DNA from: Bacteroidota bacterium
GTDB lineage: Bacteria; Bacteroidota; Bacteroidia; Bacteroidales; Prolixibacteraceae
NCBI GenBank assembly: GCA_030698405.1
Contig: JAUYMU010000020.1
Span: 1 to 39,545, forward strand
Direction: 5' to 3'
Length of the DNA stretch: 39,545 nt
Of this stretch, positions 1 through 9,057 are shown one piece after another (the first letter of the stretch is position 1; every line of letters starts with the position of its first letter). The notes beneath the pieces are model-generated. The model was not told where the DNA came from. It searched no databases and saw nothing but the letters and a program-made list of their open reading frames with translations. Both the position numbers and the translations under genes were made by a program.

Positions 1-358
1 CACTTCAAATATAGTGACTTATGTCGAAATATGCAACTTTTTAGTAAATTTAATTCATTAAATATCAGATATTTAACGTTATTTAATAATAATATGCAAA
101 TGCTGATTATCAAGCATTTAGCTCCTCCGAAATGTTAGTTACTTTATGGCGCTCTTTTGGTCTGAATTTAGAAATCAAATTTAAAAGAAAGGAAGGGTAA
201 TACCCTATCCTTGTGCCTTTATATTATAATTACTTATCAACAGTAATGAAAATTCAGAAAAACGATCGTCTTTTTTAACTTTCAGGATTGTTTGAAAATG
301 AATTGTTATTCAGTAAATGAAATGTGTAACTTTATGCGCTCTGCTAAATTTACCTACT
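1..358. other. Upstream region of ggt, no gene seen
   Basis: AT-rich stretch before the gamma-glutamyltransferase gene. An ORF beginning at 292 overlaps ggt in another frame and has no protein-like features, so I treat it as a shadow. A short hairpin with 7-bp arms (AAATGCT/AGCATTT) lies at 98-119 but has no T-run. I see no convincing TAnnTTTG promoter. Confidence 0.5.
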
Positions 359-2047
359 ATGAAGAATTACCTGATAATTTCCGCTCTGTTGTTCGTCCTT
401 CATCCATTATCGGCACAAGACCGCGTTACCGGCTTGCCATTTGCCACCCGTTCCGAAGTAATTGCACAACATGGAATGGCATGCACCAGTCAGCCTTTGG
501 CCACACAAGTTGCACTCGATATTCTGAAAGCCGGCGGAAATGCTATCGACGCGGCAATTGCGGCAAACGCAGTGCTCGGATTGGTGGAACCCACCGGAAA
601 CGGAATTGGCGGCGATTTATTTGCCATCATTTGGGATGCCAAAACACAAAAATTATATGGTTTAAATGCCAGCGGAAGATCGCCTTACGACCTGAGCTAC
701 GAATATTTCAAGAAAAATGGGATTACAAGAATTCCAGCATCTGGCCCGCTGCCGGTTTCTGTTCCCGGATGTGTTGACGGATGGTTCGAATTGCATAAAA
801 AATTCGGAAAACTACCCGTTTCTTATATCCTGAAACCTGCTATAACCTATGCGCGTGAAGGATTTCCTGTTTCAGAGGTAATTGCGTATTACTGGAATTC
901 GAACGCTTTAAAATTGCAAAAGTATCCCGGGTTCAAAGAAATTTTCATGCCCGATGGAAAAGCTCCTGCAAAAGGCGAAATCTTCCGGAATCCTTATCTG
1001 GCTGAAACACTCGATAAAATTGCAACGGGTGGCCGCGATGCTTTTTACAAAGGTGAGATGGCACAGGTAATAGTTGATTACATGAAAGAACAAGGTGGTT
1101 TTTTAAGTATGCGCGACCTTGCCGACCATCATTCTGATTGGGTGGAGCCAATTTCGACCAATTATCGCGGTTACGATGTTTGGGAATTACCGCCAAACGG
1201 ACAGGGAACTGCTGTTCTTCAACAATTGAACATGCTTGAAAAATTCGATATTGCCTCAATGGGATATGGTAGCCCTGAATACATTCACGCTTTCATTGAA
1301 ACAAAGAAACTGGCTTTCGAAGACCGTGCAAAATTCTATTCCGACACTGATTTTAACCAGATTCCAATTCGCAGACTTATCTCAAAAGAATATGCGAAAG
1401 AGCGTTTAAAACTTTATGATTTGGAAAAAGCGGCTAAAAGTGTACCTGCTGGCAACCTTGAAACCGGTAATACCATTTACCTTACAACGGCAGATAAAGA
1501 TGGCAACATGGTTTCGCTGATTCAAAGCAATTACCGGGGAATGGGTTCAGGAATGACACCCGGAAAACTTGGATTTGTTTTGCAGGACAGGGGCGAAATG
1601 TTTATCATCGATGCCAATCACATGAACAAATATGAACCGCACAAACGTCCGTTTCATACCATTATTCCCGCATTTATCACAAAAAACGGCAAGCCTTTTA
1701 TCAGCTTTGGCCTGATGGGAGGTTCGATGCAGCCACAAGGTCATGTTCAGATGGTGGTTAACCTGATTGATTTCGGGATGAACCTTCAGGAAGCTGGTGA
1801 TGCTCCCAGAATTTGTCATGAAGGCTCGAGCGAACCCACCGGTGAGATAATGACAGACGGTGGAATCGTTTATCTGGAAAGCGGAATACCTTATGAAACG
1901 GTGCGAAACCTTTTGGGAAAGGGGCATCAAATTCAGTACATCAACGGAATTTACGGCGGTTACCAAGCTATCAAATGGGACGAAAAAAACAAAGTTTATT
2001 ACGGTGCGTCCGAATCGAGAAAGGACGGACAGGCAGCGGGATATTGA
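359..2047 (+). CDS. ggt: Gamma-glutamyltransferase (glutathione hydrolase), exported
   Basis: This is a 562-aa N-terminal-nucleophile hydrolase that cleaves or transfers the gamma-glutamyl group of glutathione in the periplasm. I chose the ATG at 359 rather than 317 because it gives a clean signal peptide (MKNYLIISALLF, probable cleavage after LSA, residues 17-19). The early GGNAIDAAIAAN and GNGIGGD segments are typical of the family. The autoprocessing site aligns at Thr372, in the context NTIYLTTADKDGN. Thr372 should become the N-terminal nucleophile of the small subunit, about 190 aa long. The later LGFVLQDRGE and GLMGGSMQPQGHVQ segments also fit the family. The gene converges on the cytochrome c gene with a 3-nt gap. 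The full length suggests a functional protein. Confidence 0.93.
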   Translation: MKNYLIISALLFVLHPLSAQDRVTGLPFATRSEVIAQHGMACTSQPLATQVALDILKAGGNAIDAAIAANAVLGLVEPTGNGIGGDLFAIIWDAKTQKLYGLNASGRSPYDLSYEYFKKNGITRIPASGPLPVSVPGCVDGWFELHKKFGKLPVSYILKPAITYAREGFPVSEVIAYYWNSNALKLQKYPGFKEIFMPDGKAPAKGEIFRNPYLAETLDKIATGGRDAFYKGEMAQVIVDYMKEQGGFLSMRDLADHHSDWVEPISTNYRGYDVWELPPNGQGTAVLQQLNMLEKFDIASMGYGSPEYIHAFIETKKLAFEDRAKFYSDTDFNQIPIRRLISKEYAKERLKLYDLEKAAKSVPAGNLETGNTIYLTTADKDGNMVSLIQSNYRGMGSGMTPGKLGFVLQDRGEMFIIDANHMNKYEPHKRPFHTIIPAFITKNGKPFISFGLMGGSMQPQGHVQMVVNLIDFGMNLQEAGDAPRICHEGSSEPTGEIMTDGGIVYLESGIPYETVRNLLGKGHQIQYINGIYGGYQAIKWDEKNKVYYGASESRKDGQAAGY

Positions 2048-2050
2048 AGG

Positions 2051-2533
2051 TTACCTCCCGCTTCGAACCTTTTTAACCAATTCTGCATCAACCGGTTCAA
2101 AACTATTTCCGAAACTTATTCGGATATATGTCAGCACATCGGCAATTTCCTGATCTGTTAACTGGGCATGCGAGGGCATAAAACTTTTGTAAATCTCTCC
2201 GTTTACCTCAATTTTGCCGCTGAGCCCTTTCATCATAATGGCTATCAATTCTTTGGGATCGTTTCCCGTCCAACTTCCCGGGCCCAAAGGCGGATGCATT
2301 CCCGGCACTCCCGATCCGTCAGCCTGATGACAGGTCAGGCAATATTTTGTATAAACAGCTTTTCCAGGATGAACCAATTCGGCTGTTTGATCGGGCATAT
2401 TTTCGGAGATTTCTTTCGCCAATTGTTCGGTACTAACAGACTCTACTTTCTTTTTTTCAGAATTACTCTGGCATGAAATGATCAATATGCCAATTAAAAT
2501 ACTAAAAATTAAAGGATTAATTATTCGTCTCAT
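2051..2533 (-). CDS. Monohaem class I cytochrome c lipoprotein
   Basis: This 160-aa protein has a lipoprotein signal (hydrophobic stretch then IISC, acylated Cys21). One haem-binding motif, CLTCH, lies at residues 65-69. A probable distal Met ligand lies in SFMPSHAQLTDQEI, near residue 118, followed by the usual C-terminal helix (ADVLTYIRISF). It is probably a periplasmic, membrane-anchored electron carrier. It lies 52 nt downstream of a sugar dehydrogenase gene on the same strand, so the likely role is to accept electrons from that quinoprotein. Partnership is inferred from gene order; the cytochrome assignment itself is clear. Confidence 0.88.
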   Translation of the reverse strand: MRRIINPLIFSILIGILIISCQSNSEKKKVESVSTEQLAKEISENMPDQTAELVHPGKAVYTKYCLTCHQADGSGVPGMHPPLGPGSWTGNDPKELIAIMMKGLSGKIEVNGEIYKSFMPSHAQLTDQEIADVLTYIRISFGNSFEPVDAELVKKVRSGR

Positions 2534-2585
2534 TAAATCACATTTAAGTTTTGGGTGGTCAAGATACCACTATTTTATAAACAAA

Positions 2586-3845
2586 TTATTTCGGCTGATA
2601 TAAAATCCGGTAAATCCGGCCATTTACATCGTCGGTTACAAACAGCGATCCATCAGGCGCCTGAGCCAATCCACATGGACGGTGCTGTGCATCTCTTGGA
2701 CTTTTCACTACCTCAACTCCGGCAAAACCAGTGGCAAAAACCTCCCATTCTCCGGAAGGAACTGAACCTTTAAATGGAACAAATACCACGTGGTAACCTT
2801 CCTGAGGTTGTGGCGCACGGTTCCATGAACCATGAAATGCCACAAAAGCGCCATTTTTATATTTCTCCGGAAACATACTTCCAGTATAAAACAGCACATC
2901 GTTTGGGGCAGTATGGGCAGGAAATGCCATGATCGGATCATCGGCGGCAGAACATCTTTCAACTTTCAGTCCGTCACCACCATATTCAGGACCCAATACC
3001 TTTTTATTCTGCGCCAGATCGAAATAGCAATAAGGCCAGCCAAAATCTGATCCGTCTTCAACCAACAGAAATTCTTCAGCAGGAATCTGAGAATTTTGTT
3101 GCTCTGTATATAATTCAGGAAAGAATTGTGAGAGTTGGTCTCTGCCATGCTGAAGGGCATACAGTTTATTTTCAGAATTGTTCCAGGTAATTGCAACCGC
3201 ATTCCGGATCCCGGTTGCATAACGGTAGCCATCTCTGGCCTGATCCTGATTCAAAACATCAGCTTTAAATCGCCAGATTCCACCATGAAGTTCGAGAATC
3301 GGACAAGGATCCATCCCCGGCGATCCTTTGGTGCGATCTTGTTCCTGACAGGCATTTGATGGCGCACCAACTGTTACATACATGTTACCTGCCTGATCAA
3401 AAGTCAAAGGTTTTGTGGCATGTTGATTTTGCACTGTAAATCCACCGGCAATAATTTCGGCATTTTCATCCGGAACCAATTCACCTTCTGTCAACTGGTA
3501 GCGAACTATCAGTGTATCAGATCCTAAATTGACATATCCATTGTGAATTTTTATGCCTGTTCCGTCATAAATTCCATGATATTTAATAACATCAGCCTTG
3601 CCGTCATTATTTTCATCGCGCAGGCAAACCATTCCACCTCCATTTTTAACACGGTTGAGCGAAACATACACATCACCGTTCGAATTTATGTCAATGTGTC
3701 GTGCATGACCAATATCATCAGCATAAATAAGTGCCGAAAAACCTTCAGGCAATTTCAATCCGGCGTTGTCTTTATCCGAATGTATGCCAGGTTGGCAAGC
3801 TCCAAAAAAAGCCAATGCAATAAACCAAAAGGATATTTTTCTCAT
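2586..3845 (-). CDS. PQQ-dependent sugar (sorbosone-type) dehydrogenase lipoprotein
   Basis: The 419-aa product starts at the ATG at 3845, which directly precedes a lipoprotein signal ending FFGAC (Cys17). A longer frame to 3905 would bury this signal, so I reject it. The body resembles soluble aldose/L-sorbosone dehydrogenases with a six-bladed beta-propeller. Typical segments are LPEGFSALIYADDI near the start, RDGYRYATGIRNAVAI in the middle, LQHGRDQLSQFFPELY, DFGWPYCYFD, and GSLFVTDDVNGRIYRI at the end. It probably oxidises a sugar or aldehyde in the periplasm using PQQ and passes electrons to the downstream cytochrome c. The exact substrate cannot be read from the sequence. Confidence 0.83.
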   Translation of the reverse strand: MRKISFWFIALAFFGACQPGIHSDKDNAGLKLPEGFSALIYADDIGHARHIDINSNGDVYVSLNRVKNGGGMVCLRDENNDGKADVIKYHGIYDGTGIKIHNGYVNLGSDTLIVRYQLTEGELVPDENAEIIAGGFTVQNQHATKPLTFDQAGNMYVTVGAPSNACQEQDRTKGSPGMDPCPILELHGGIWRFKADVLNQDQARDGYRYATGIRNAVAITWNNSENKLYALQHGRDQLSQFFPELYTEQQNSQIPAEEFLLVEDGSDFGWPYCYFDLAQNKKVLGPEYGGDGLKVERCSAADDPIMAFPAHTAPNDVLFYTGSMFPEKYKNGAFVAFHGSWNRAPQPQEGYHVVFVPFKGSVPSGEWEVFATGFAGVEVVKSPRDAQHRPCGLAQAPDGSLFVTDDVNGRIYRILYQPK

Positions 3846-3928
3846 GATTAGTTGGTTTTTTAATATCTTAAAACAAAGAAAAGCATTATTGCTTATTTTC
3901 GCCAACTATTTTTTTTATAACTACAAAG

Positions 3929-4303
3929 ATGAACCTCAAAGGAATTACGACAATTGTTTTACTGATACTATCCAATTCGTTTATGACACTGGCTTGGTAC
4001 GGACACCTGAAATTTGGTGAATTAAAATGGTTCAGCAAATTGGGCATCCTATCAATTGTATTGGTTAGCTGGGGAATAGCACTTTTTGAATATGCGTTTC
4101 AGATACCGGCCAACAGAATTGGATACAATGGCAATGGCGGCCCATTTTCACTCATCGAATTAAAAGTAATTCAGGAGGTTACAACATTGCTGATCTTCAC
4201 CGTATTTTCGCTTCTATTTTTCAAAAACGAGAACTTCAGACTCAATCATCTTATCGGATTCGTGTTTCTAATACTGGCCGTTTATTTCATTTTCAAGAAA
4301 TAA
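3929..4303 (+). CDS. DUF486 / DMT-family small membrane protein
   Basis: This 124-aa, very hydrophobic protein has about four predicted transmembrane segments. The motif FEYAFQIPANRIGY followed by a polar loop and LIELKVIQE is the hallmark of the DUF486 family, distant relatives of small drug/metabolite transporters. The length is normal for the family. Substrate and role are unknown. It is divergent from the sugar dehydrogenase gene and ends 4 nt from the convergent acyltransferase gene. Confidence 0.85.
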   Translation: MNLKGITTIVLLILSNSFMTLAWYGHLKFGELKWFSKLGILSIVLVSWGIALFEYAFQIPANRIGYNGNGGPFSLIELKVIQEVTTLLIFTVFSLLFFKNENFRLNHLIGFVFLILAVYFIFKK

Positions 4304-4307
4304 AAAG

Positions 4308-6119
4308 CTACTCAATATCCCTCTTCTCCCGGTTTGAATAGAATTGCTGTAGGATTGAGCCATCGTTGGATTCTTTGGACAATGATTCGATTGTATTCTG
4401 CGGAATATCGCACAAATCGAGCGCCATCAGTCCGTCCAGGCAGTTATTGAATTTTGGATCGACATTAAAACCGATGATTTTCGCGTTCAGTTTAATGTAC
4501 TTTTTCAGGAGCACAGGCAATCCCGAATTCATCTCATCCACATCGCCAATAAACTTATCAAGCGAGTTGATATCGGCATCCATCGTTTCCATCAAAACAT
4601 TCAGGTTCTGGTCAACAGTTTTGAACTTGTAAGCATTGCGCGGTGTAATACTTCGGGCAAGTTTCCAATCGTAATGATGTGTCATGATAAATCTGATAAT
4701 CATATCTTTTGAAGTGGCTGAGTAATCGTCGCTGATACTCACCGGACCCATCAGATAGCGATATTCAGGATTCTTCAGGATAAAATACAGGATTCCTTTC
4801 CATAACAGAAACAATGGAATAGGTTTTTTCTGATATTCCTTAACTATAAATGAACGCCCTAACTCCATGGTTTGCTTTAACATATCCTGAAGTTCGTCTT
4901 TCAACTTGAATAAACTTTGCACATAAAATCCACGGATTCCGTATTTGTGAATTATTTCGGCGCCTTTTCCAATCCGGTAAGCGCCCACAATCATTTCGGT
5001 TTCGGTATCCCAGATAAACATCTGGTGGTAATACAAATCGAATTCGTCCAAATCGATGCTCCGGTTGGTTCCCTCGCCCACCTGACGGAAAGTAATTTCA
5101 CGAAGCCGCCCAATTTCAAGCAATACATTGGGAATTCGCTTTGAGGGAGCACAATAAATGGTGTAATTTTTAAGCTTGAAAAGTAGATATTCGCGTGTCA
5201 GGTCATTAATTTCCTTTCTGATTTTATCAATTGGCAAGGGCTCAGCAATGGGTTCAACTTTTTGCTGTCGTTTGATCGTGTAATTAAAGAAATTCTTTAC
5301 TTCAATTTTCGAATACAAACAATAAGTACGGGCACGTAAAAACCTGCCATACTGGTAAATATCCGCAAATTTATCCTGTTCTGAAACTGTAATACTGTAT
5401 CCAATCCTGATCTTGACCGCTTTCTTTCGCTGATACAATATTTCGGTCGGAAGTTTCATTTGGCTCAATGAAGAATGAATCCTTCCCAACATATAAAATA
5501 ATCTGCTGTTATTGCCCTGAAAATGAACCGGAACAACCGGAACTTTCTGTTGCTTGATAAACTTCAGGGCAGTGTATTGCCATTGTTTGTCGGAAAGTAC
5601 CATGAAATCATCAAATTGCGAAACATCGCCTGCCGGAAAAACACATAGAACTCCACCATTTCCGAGGTGTTCCGAAGCTTGACCCTGACCAATTGAAATT
5701 GCACGTTTATCCACCGTTTTCTGAAAAGGATCTTCTTCAAGAAAAAATTCGCTGATGGGATCTATCTTTTGCAACAATTGTGTGGAAACAATCTTAATGT
5801 CGTTACGGAGCGGGCTAAGAATCTTAATCAGTAAAATCGACTCCAAACCACCAAACGGATGATTAGAGATAAGAATGCACGGCCCTGATTTCGGAATTCG
5901 TTTTAATAAAACCTCGCTATCAAATTCATAATTAATCGACAGAATTGCAAGTAGTTCCTCAACAAAATCGAGCCCTTTTTTATCTCCTATTTTGTTATAA
6001 ACCCTGTTGAGCTTATCGAAACGCAACATCAACATCAGAAAACGGGCGAAATGTTCACCACCAAGAAAACCAAGTTTTGGGTTGGCTTTCAGAAAATCCT
6101 TTGGTTTGAATAGTTCCAT
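4308..6119 (-). CDS. Bifunctional acyltransferase, PlsC-like plus OlsB-like GNAT domains (GlsF/OlsF type)
   Basis: With a start at 6119 the product is 603 aa; an upstream ATG at 6173 would add 18 residues. The N-terminal third is a lysophospholipid acyltransferase domain with NHPFGG at residues 86-91, a variant of the NHX4D catalytic motif, followed by CVFPAGDVSQ. The C-terminal half is a GNAT-like N-acyltransferase domain of the haemolysin/OlsB type (ETEMIVGAYRIGKG, GIRGFYVQSLF, LMGPVSISDDY). The same fusion is known in OlsF of Serratia and in the Flavobacterium enzyme that makes amino-acid lipids. I infer synthesis of a glycine or ornithine lipid: N-acylation followed by O-acylation at the inner membrane. 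The choice between glycine and ornithine is not visible here. Confidence 0.75.
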   Translation of the reverse strand: MELFKPKDFLKANPKLGFLGGEHFARFLMLMLRFDKLNRVYNKIGDKKGLDFVEELLAILSINYEFDSEVLLKRIPKSGPCILISNHPFGGLESILLIKILSPLRNDIKIVSTQLLQKIDPISEFFLEEDPFQKTVDKRAISIGQGQASEHLGNGGVLCVFPAGDVSQFDDFMVLSDKQWQYTALKFIKQQKVPVVPVHFQGNNSRLFYMLGRIHSSLSQMKLPTEILYQRKKAVKIRIGYSITVSEQDKFADIYQYGRFLRARTYCLYSKIEVKNFFNYTIKRQQKVEPIAEPLPIDKIRKEINDLTREYLLFKLKNYTIYCAPSKRIPNVLLEIGRLREITFRQVGEGTNRSIDLDEFDLYYHQMFIWDTETEMIVGAYRIGKGAEIIHKYGIRGFYVQSLFKLKDELQDMLKQTMELGRSFIVKEYQKKPIPLFLLWKGILYFILKNPEYRYLMGPVSISDDYSATSKDMIIRFIMTHHYDWKLARSITPRNAYKFKTVDQNLNVLMETMDADINSLDKFIGDVDEMNSGLPVLLKKYIKLNAKIIGFNVDPKFNNCLDGLMALDLCDIPQNTIESLSKESNDGSILQQFYSNREKRDIE

Positions 6120-6207
6120 GATAAATAAAAAAAGAATTCTTAAAAATGAACATTTTATTTGGTCATTTGTCAAACTAATAGCGTAATTCGCATTAAAATT
6201 TTAGAAA

Positions 6208-8088
6208 TTGAATATTCTATATCAAAAATACGATATCAACAATTGGTTACCTACAACCAAAAAAGAGATTGAATCGCGGGGATGGGACAGTGTCGATATC
6301 ATTTTTTTTACCGGTGACGCTTATGTCGATCATCCCTCATTCGGAGCTGCTGTAATTGGAAGAATACTGGAAGCAGAAGGTTTAAAAGTGGCGATTGTGC
6401 CTCAACCAAACTGGCAGGACGACTTGCGCGATTTCAAGAAACTGGGCAAACCAAACCTCTATTTTGCGGTTACCGCCGGAAATATGGATTCGATGGTGAA
6501 CCATTACACTGCCAACAAGCGGAAACGCTCGAACGATGCCTACACGCCAGGTGGAAAGGCTGGCCAGCGTCCGGATTATGCCGCAACTGTTTACTGCAAT
6601 ATCCTGAAAGATTTGTATCCCGATGTTCCGCTGGTGGTTGGTGGAATTGAAGCATCGCTGCGGCGCGTTACCCACTACGACTATTGGAGTGATAAGCTGA
6701 AACCTTCGATTTTGGTGGATTCACGTGCCGACATGCTTTTCTACGGAATGGGCGAAAAATCGATTCTGGAATATACCGAACTTATCCGCAAGGGCGTTGA
6801 CTACAAGAAAATTACCAATATTCCGCAGACTGCTTTCCTGGTATCGAAGGAAGAGCAATATGCCACCAATAAGAAGTGGAACAGCATGAAGTTGTATTCC
6901 TACGAAGAATGTTTGGAAGACAAAAAGAAATATGCCCAAAACTTCATGCACATCGAGGAAGAATCTAACAAAGTGGAGGCAAATGTTCTAACTCAGGAAG
7001 TTGGCACAAGGGAGGTAATCATCAATCCGCCATGGCCGCCGCTGGAAGAAAAGGAAATTGACCGTTTCTACGATTTGCCGTTTACCCGACTACCCCACCC
7101 GCGCTATAAAAACAAGGAAGAAATTCCCGCCTACAACATGATCCGGCATTCGGTAAACATTCACCGCGGATGTTTTGGCGGCTGTACTTTTTGCACCATA
7201 TCGGCCCATCAGGGAAAATTCATTGCCAGCCGTTCCGAAGAATCAATTCTGAAAGAGGTTGACAAACTGGTGCTGATGCCCGATTTTAAAGGATACATTT
7301 CGGATTTGGGCGGTCCGTCGGCCAACATGTACAAAATGAAAGGCATTCACGAAGAAATTTGCCGTAAATGCAAACGTCCGTCGTGTGTTTATCCTGATGT
7401 TTGTAAAAACCTGAATGTAGATCACAAACCAATGCTGGATTTGTACAAAAAAGTCCGCCAGCATCCGGATGTAAAAAAGGCATTTATTGGCAGCGGCATC
7501 CGTTACGACATGATTCTGAAGGAAACCAGCGATCAGCAGGTGAATAAAAACAACATGGAATACCTGCGCGAAGTCATCAAACACCACGTCTCCGGAAGGC
7601 TAAAAGTGGCTCCTGAACATACTTCAGACCAGGTACTTGACCTTATGCGGAAACCATCATTTAAACTGTTTCACAAACTGAAAAGGGTATTTGATGAGAT
7701 CAACAAAGAGGAAGGTCTCAACCAGCAGTTGATACCATATTTCATTTCGAGCCATCCCGGTTGCGAAAATACCGACATGGCAAATCTCGCTGTAGAAACC
7801 AAAAGTCTCGACTTTAAATTGGAACAGATTCAGGATTTTACGCCCACTCCGATGACATTGGCCACAGTAATTTACTACACTGGTTATCATCCATATACCA
7901 TGCAAAAGGTATTTACGCCTAAAAGTCAGAAAGAAAAGCTGGCTCAACGCAAGTATTTTTTCTGGTACCAGCGCGAAAATCAGCAGGAAATAAAAAGTGA
8001 GCTACTCCGTTTAAACCGAAAAGATCTGCTCGACGGACTATTTGGTTCAGCCAAGAAGGAAGAACACAAACCAGTACGTCGAAAATAA
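6208..8088 (+). CDS. YgiQ-family radical SAM protein (TTG start)
   Basis: The 626-aa protein belongs to the YgiQ family (UPF0313). The N-terminal segment (NWLPTTKKEIESRGW, FFTGDAYVDHPSFGAA) is diagnostic. The radical SAM cluster motif is C322-X3-C326-X2-C329 (HRGCFGGCTFC), and a C-terminal DUF3362-like part follows (FTPTPMTLATVIYYTGYHP). The start must be TTG at 6208, because an in-frame TAG lies two codons upstream and no ATG fits before the conserved N-terminus. The reaction catalysed by this family is not established. A large imperfect hairpin follows the stop codon. Confidence 0.9.
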   Translation: MNILYQKYDINNWLPTTKKEIESRGWDSVDIIFFTGDAYVDHPSFGAAVIGRILEAEGLKVAIVPQPNWQDDLRDFKKLGKPNLYFAVTAGNMDSMVNHYTANKRKRSNDAYTPGGKAGQRPDYAATVYCNILKDLYPDVPLVVGGIEASLRRVTHYDYWSDKLKPSILVDSRADMLFYGMGEKSILEYTELIRKGVDYKKITNIPQTAFLVSKEEQYATNKKWNSMKLYSYEECLEDKKKYAQNFMHIEEESNKVEANVLTQEVGTREVIINPPWPPLEEKEIDRFYDLPFTRLPHPRYKNKEEIPAYNMIRHSVNIHRGCFGGCTFCTISAHQGKFIASRSEESILKEVDKLVLMPDFKGYISDLGGPSANMYKMKGIHEEICRKCKRPSCVYPDVCKNLNVDHKPMLDLYKKVRQHPDVKKAFIGSGIRYDMILKETSDQQVNKNNMEYLREVIKHHVSGRLKVAPEHTSDQVLDLMRKPSFKLFHKLKRVFDEINKEEGLNQQLIPYFISSHPGCENTDMANLAVETKSLDFKLEQIQDFTPTPMTLATVIYYTGYHPYTMQKVFTPKSQKEKLAQRKYFFWYQRENQQEIKSELLRLNRKDLLDGLFGSAKKEEHKPVRRK

Positions 8089-8092
8089 ATTT

Positions 8093-8169
8093 ACCACAGA
8101 TTACACAGATTTTCACAGATTTATGACAACGCAAGTTTTTTATCTGTGCCAATCCTTTTTATCTGTGGT
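8093..8169. repeat. Imperfect inverted repeat (staggered ACACAGAT-type hairpin)
   Basis: Two 28-nt arms, 8093-8120 and 8142-8169, pair at 22 of 28 positions with outer ends ACCACAGAT and ATCTGTGGT. Each arm is built from shifted copies of a CACAGAT-like word. It could act as a transcript-end hairpin for the radical SAM gene or be a dispersed intergenic repeat. The element at 20611-20675 has the same plan. Confidence 0.7.
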
Positions 8170-8223
8170 GAAAAATTCAATCTTTGTGTTTCAATCCGTT
8201 CAATCTTTTCAATCTTTTTAAAC

Positions 8224-8976
8224 ATGCAAAAAATAAAAACCATTGCCCTCATTTTTTCTTTGTTCACGATAACTTCTTGTGCCGAACTGACCCAGATTGC
8301 ACAATCAGCCAACCAGAATTTACCCTTATCGAATACCGAAATCATTGCCGGATTAAAGGAAGCGCTTTTGGTGGGCGCCGACAGTTCTGTAAAGCGTTTA
8401 TCAGCGGTTGATGGATATTTGAAAGATCAGGCAGTAAAAATTTTGCTACCGCCTGAAGCAAAACAAATTATCGACAACATTTCAAAAGTTCCGGGTGGGG
8501 CGAAACTGGTTGACGATGTAATTGTACGGATCAACCGGGCTGCTGAAGATGCCGCAAAAGGGGCAAAACCTATTTTTGTGAACAGCGTTCGCGAAATGAC
8601 CTTTGCCGACGGACTCCAAATTCTGCGAGGCTCCGACAATGCTGCCACCAGTTACTTCAAACTTAAAACATCACAGCAACTCTCTGAACTCTACCGCCCA
8701 AAAGTGCGCGAATCGCTGAATAAAAACCTGGTTGCCGGAATTTCTACCCAACAATCGTGGAACGAACTAACCACCAACTGGAACAAATTGGCAGCCTCAA
8801 CAGTCGGAAAAATTGCAGGTTTTAAAACGGTTGACGTAAAACTCGAAGATTACTTGCTGCAACAAGCTTTAAATGGTTTGTTCCTGAAAATAGAAGAACG
8901 CGAAAAAGACATCCGCACCAACGCCAATGCGAGGGTAACAAATATTCTGAAAAGAGTATTTGGAAGTAAGCAATAG
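8224..8976 (+). CDS. DUF4197 lipoprotein
   Basis: The 250-aa product starts at the ATG at 8224 and has a lipoprotein signal ending ITSC (Cys19). An upstream in-frame ATG at 8146 would put 26 residues encoded by hairpin DNA before this signal and is unlikely. The body matches DUF4197: NTEIIAGLKEALLVGADSSVKRLS near the start, then ILLPPEAK, AAKGAKPIFVNSVREMTFADG, and YLLQQALNGLFLKIEEREKDIR near the end. The protein is probably periplasmic and anchored to the outer membrane. Function is unknown. The upstream region holds three near-direct repeats of TTCAATC (8176-8218). Confidence 0.85.
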   Translation: MQKIKTIALIFSLFTITSCAELTQIAQSANQNLPLSNTEIIAGLKEALLVGADSSVKRLSAVDGYLKDQAVKILLPPEAKQIIDNISKVPGGAKLVDDVIVRINRAAEDAAKGAKPIFVNSVREMTFADGLQILRGSDNAATSYFKLKTSQQLSELYRPKVRESLNKNLVAGISTQQSWNELTTNWNKLAASTVGKIAGFKTVDVKLEDYLLQQALNGLFLKIEEREKDIRTNANARVTNILKRVFGSKQ

Positions 8977-9045
8977 AAGTGAACTAAATTTATAATGATA
9001 TAATGCGGATGTGCCAAAAACAAATCTCCTAATTAGTTTTTTGAA

Positions 9046-9053
9046 TATCTTTG
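9046..9053 (+). promoter_or_regulatory. Probable Bacteroidota -7 box TATCTTTG
   Basis: TATCTTTG matches the TAnnTTTG -7 consensus and ends 4 nt before the ATG of the nucleotidyltransferase gene. This would give a very short or absent 5' leader. No good -33 TTTG was found at the right distance. Confidence 0.4.
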
Positions 9054-9057
9054 CTTT

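Noticed and set aside
292-777. 161-aa plus-strand frame overlapping ggt
   Set aside because: Out of frame with a well-supported gene, rich in Cys and Arg, and without recognisable domains.
8188-8197. GTTTCAATCC, identical to the first ten bases of the CRISPR repeat
   Set aside because: The match stops after ten bases, there is no second copy, and it lies among AT-rich TTCAATC repeats. It is not a stray CRISPR repeat.
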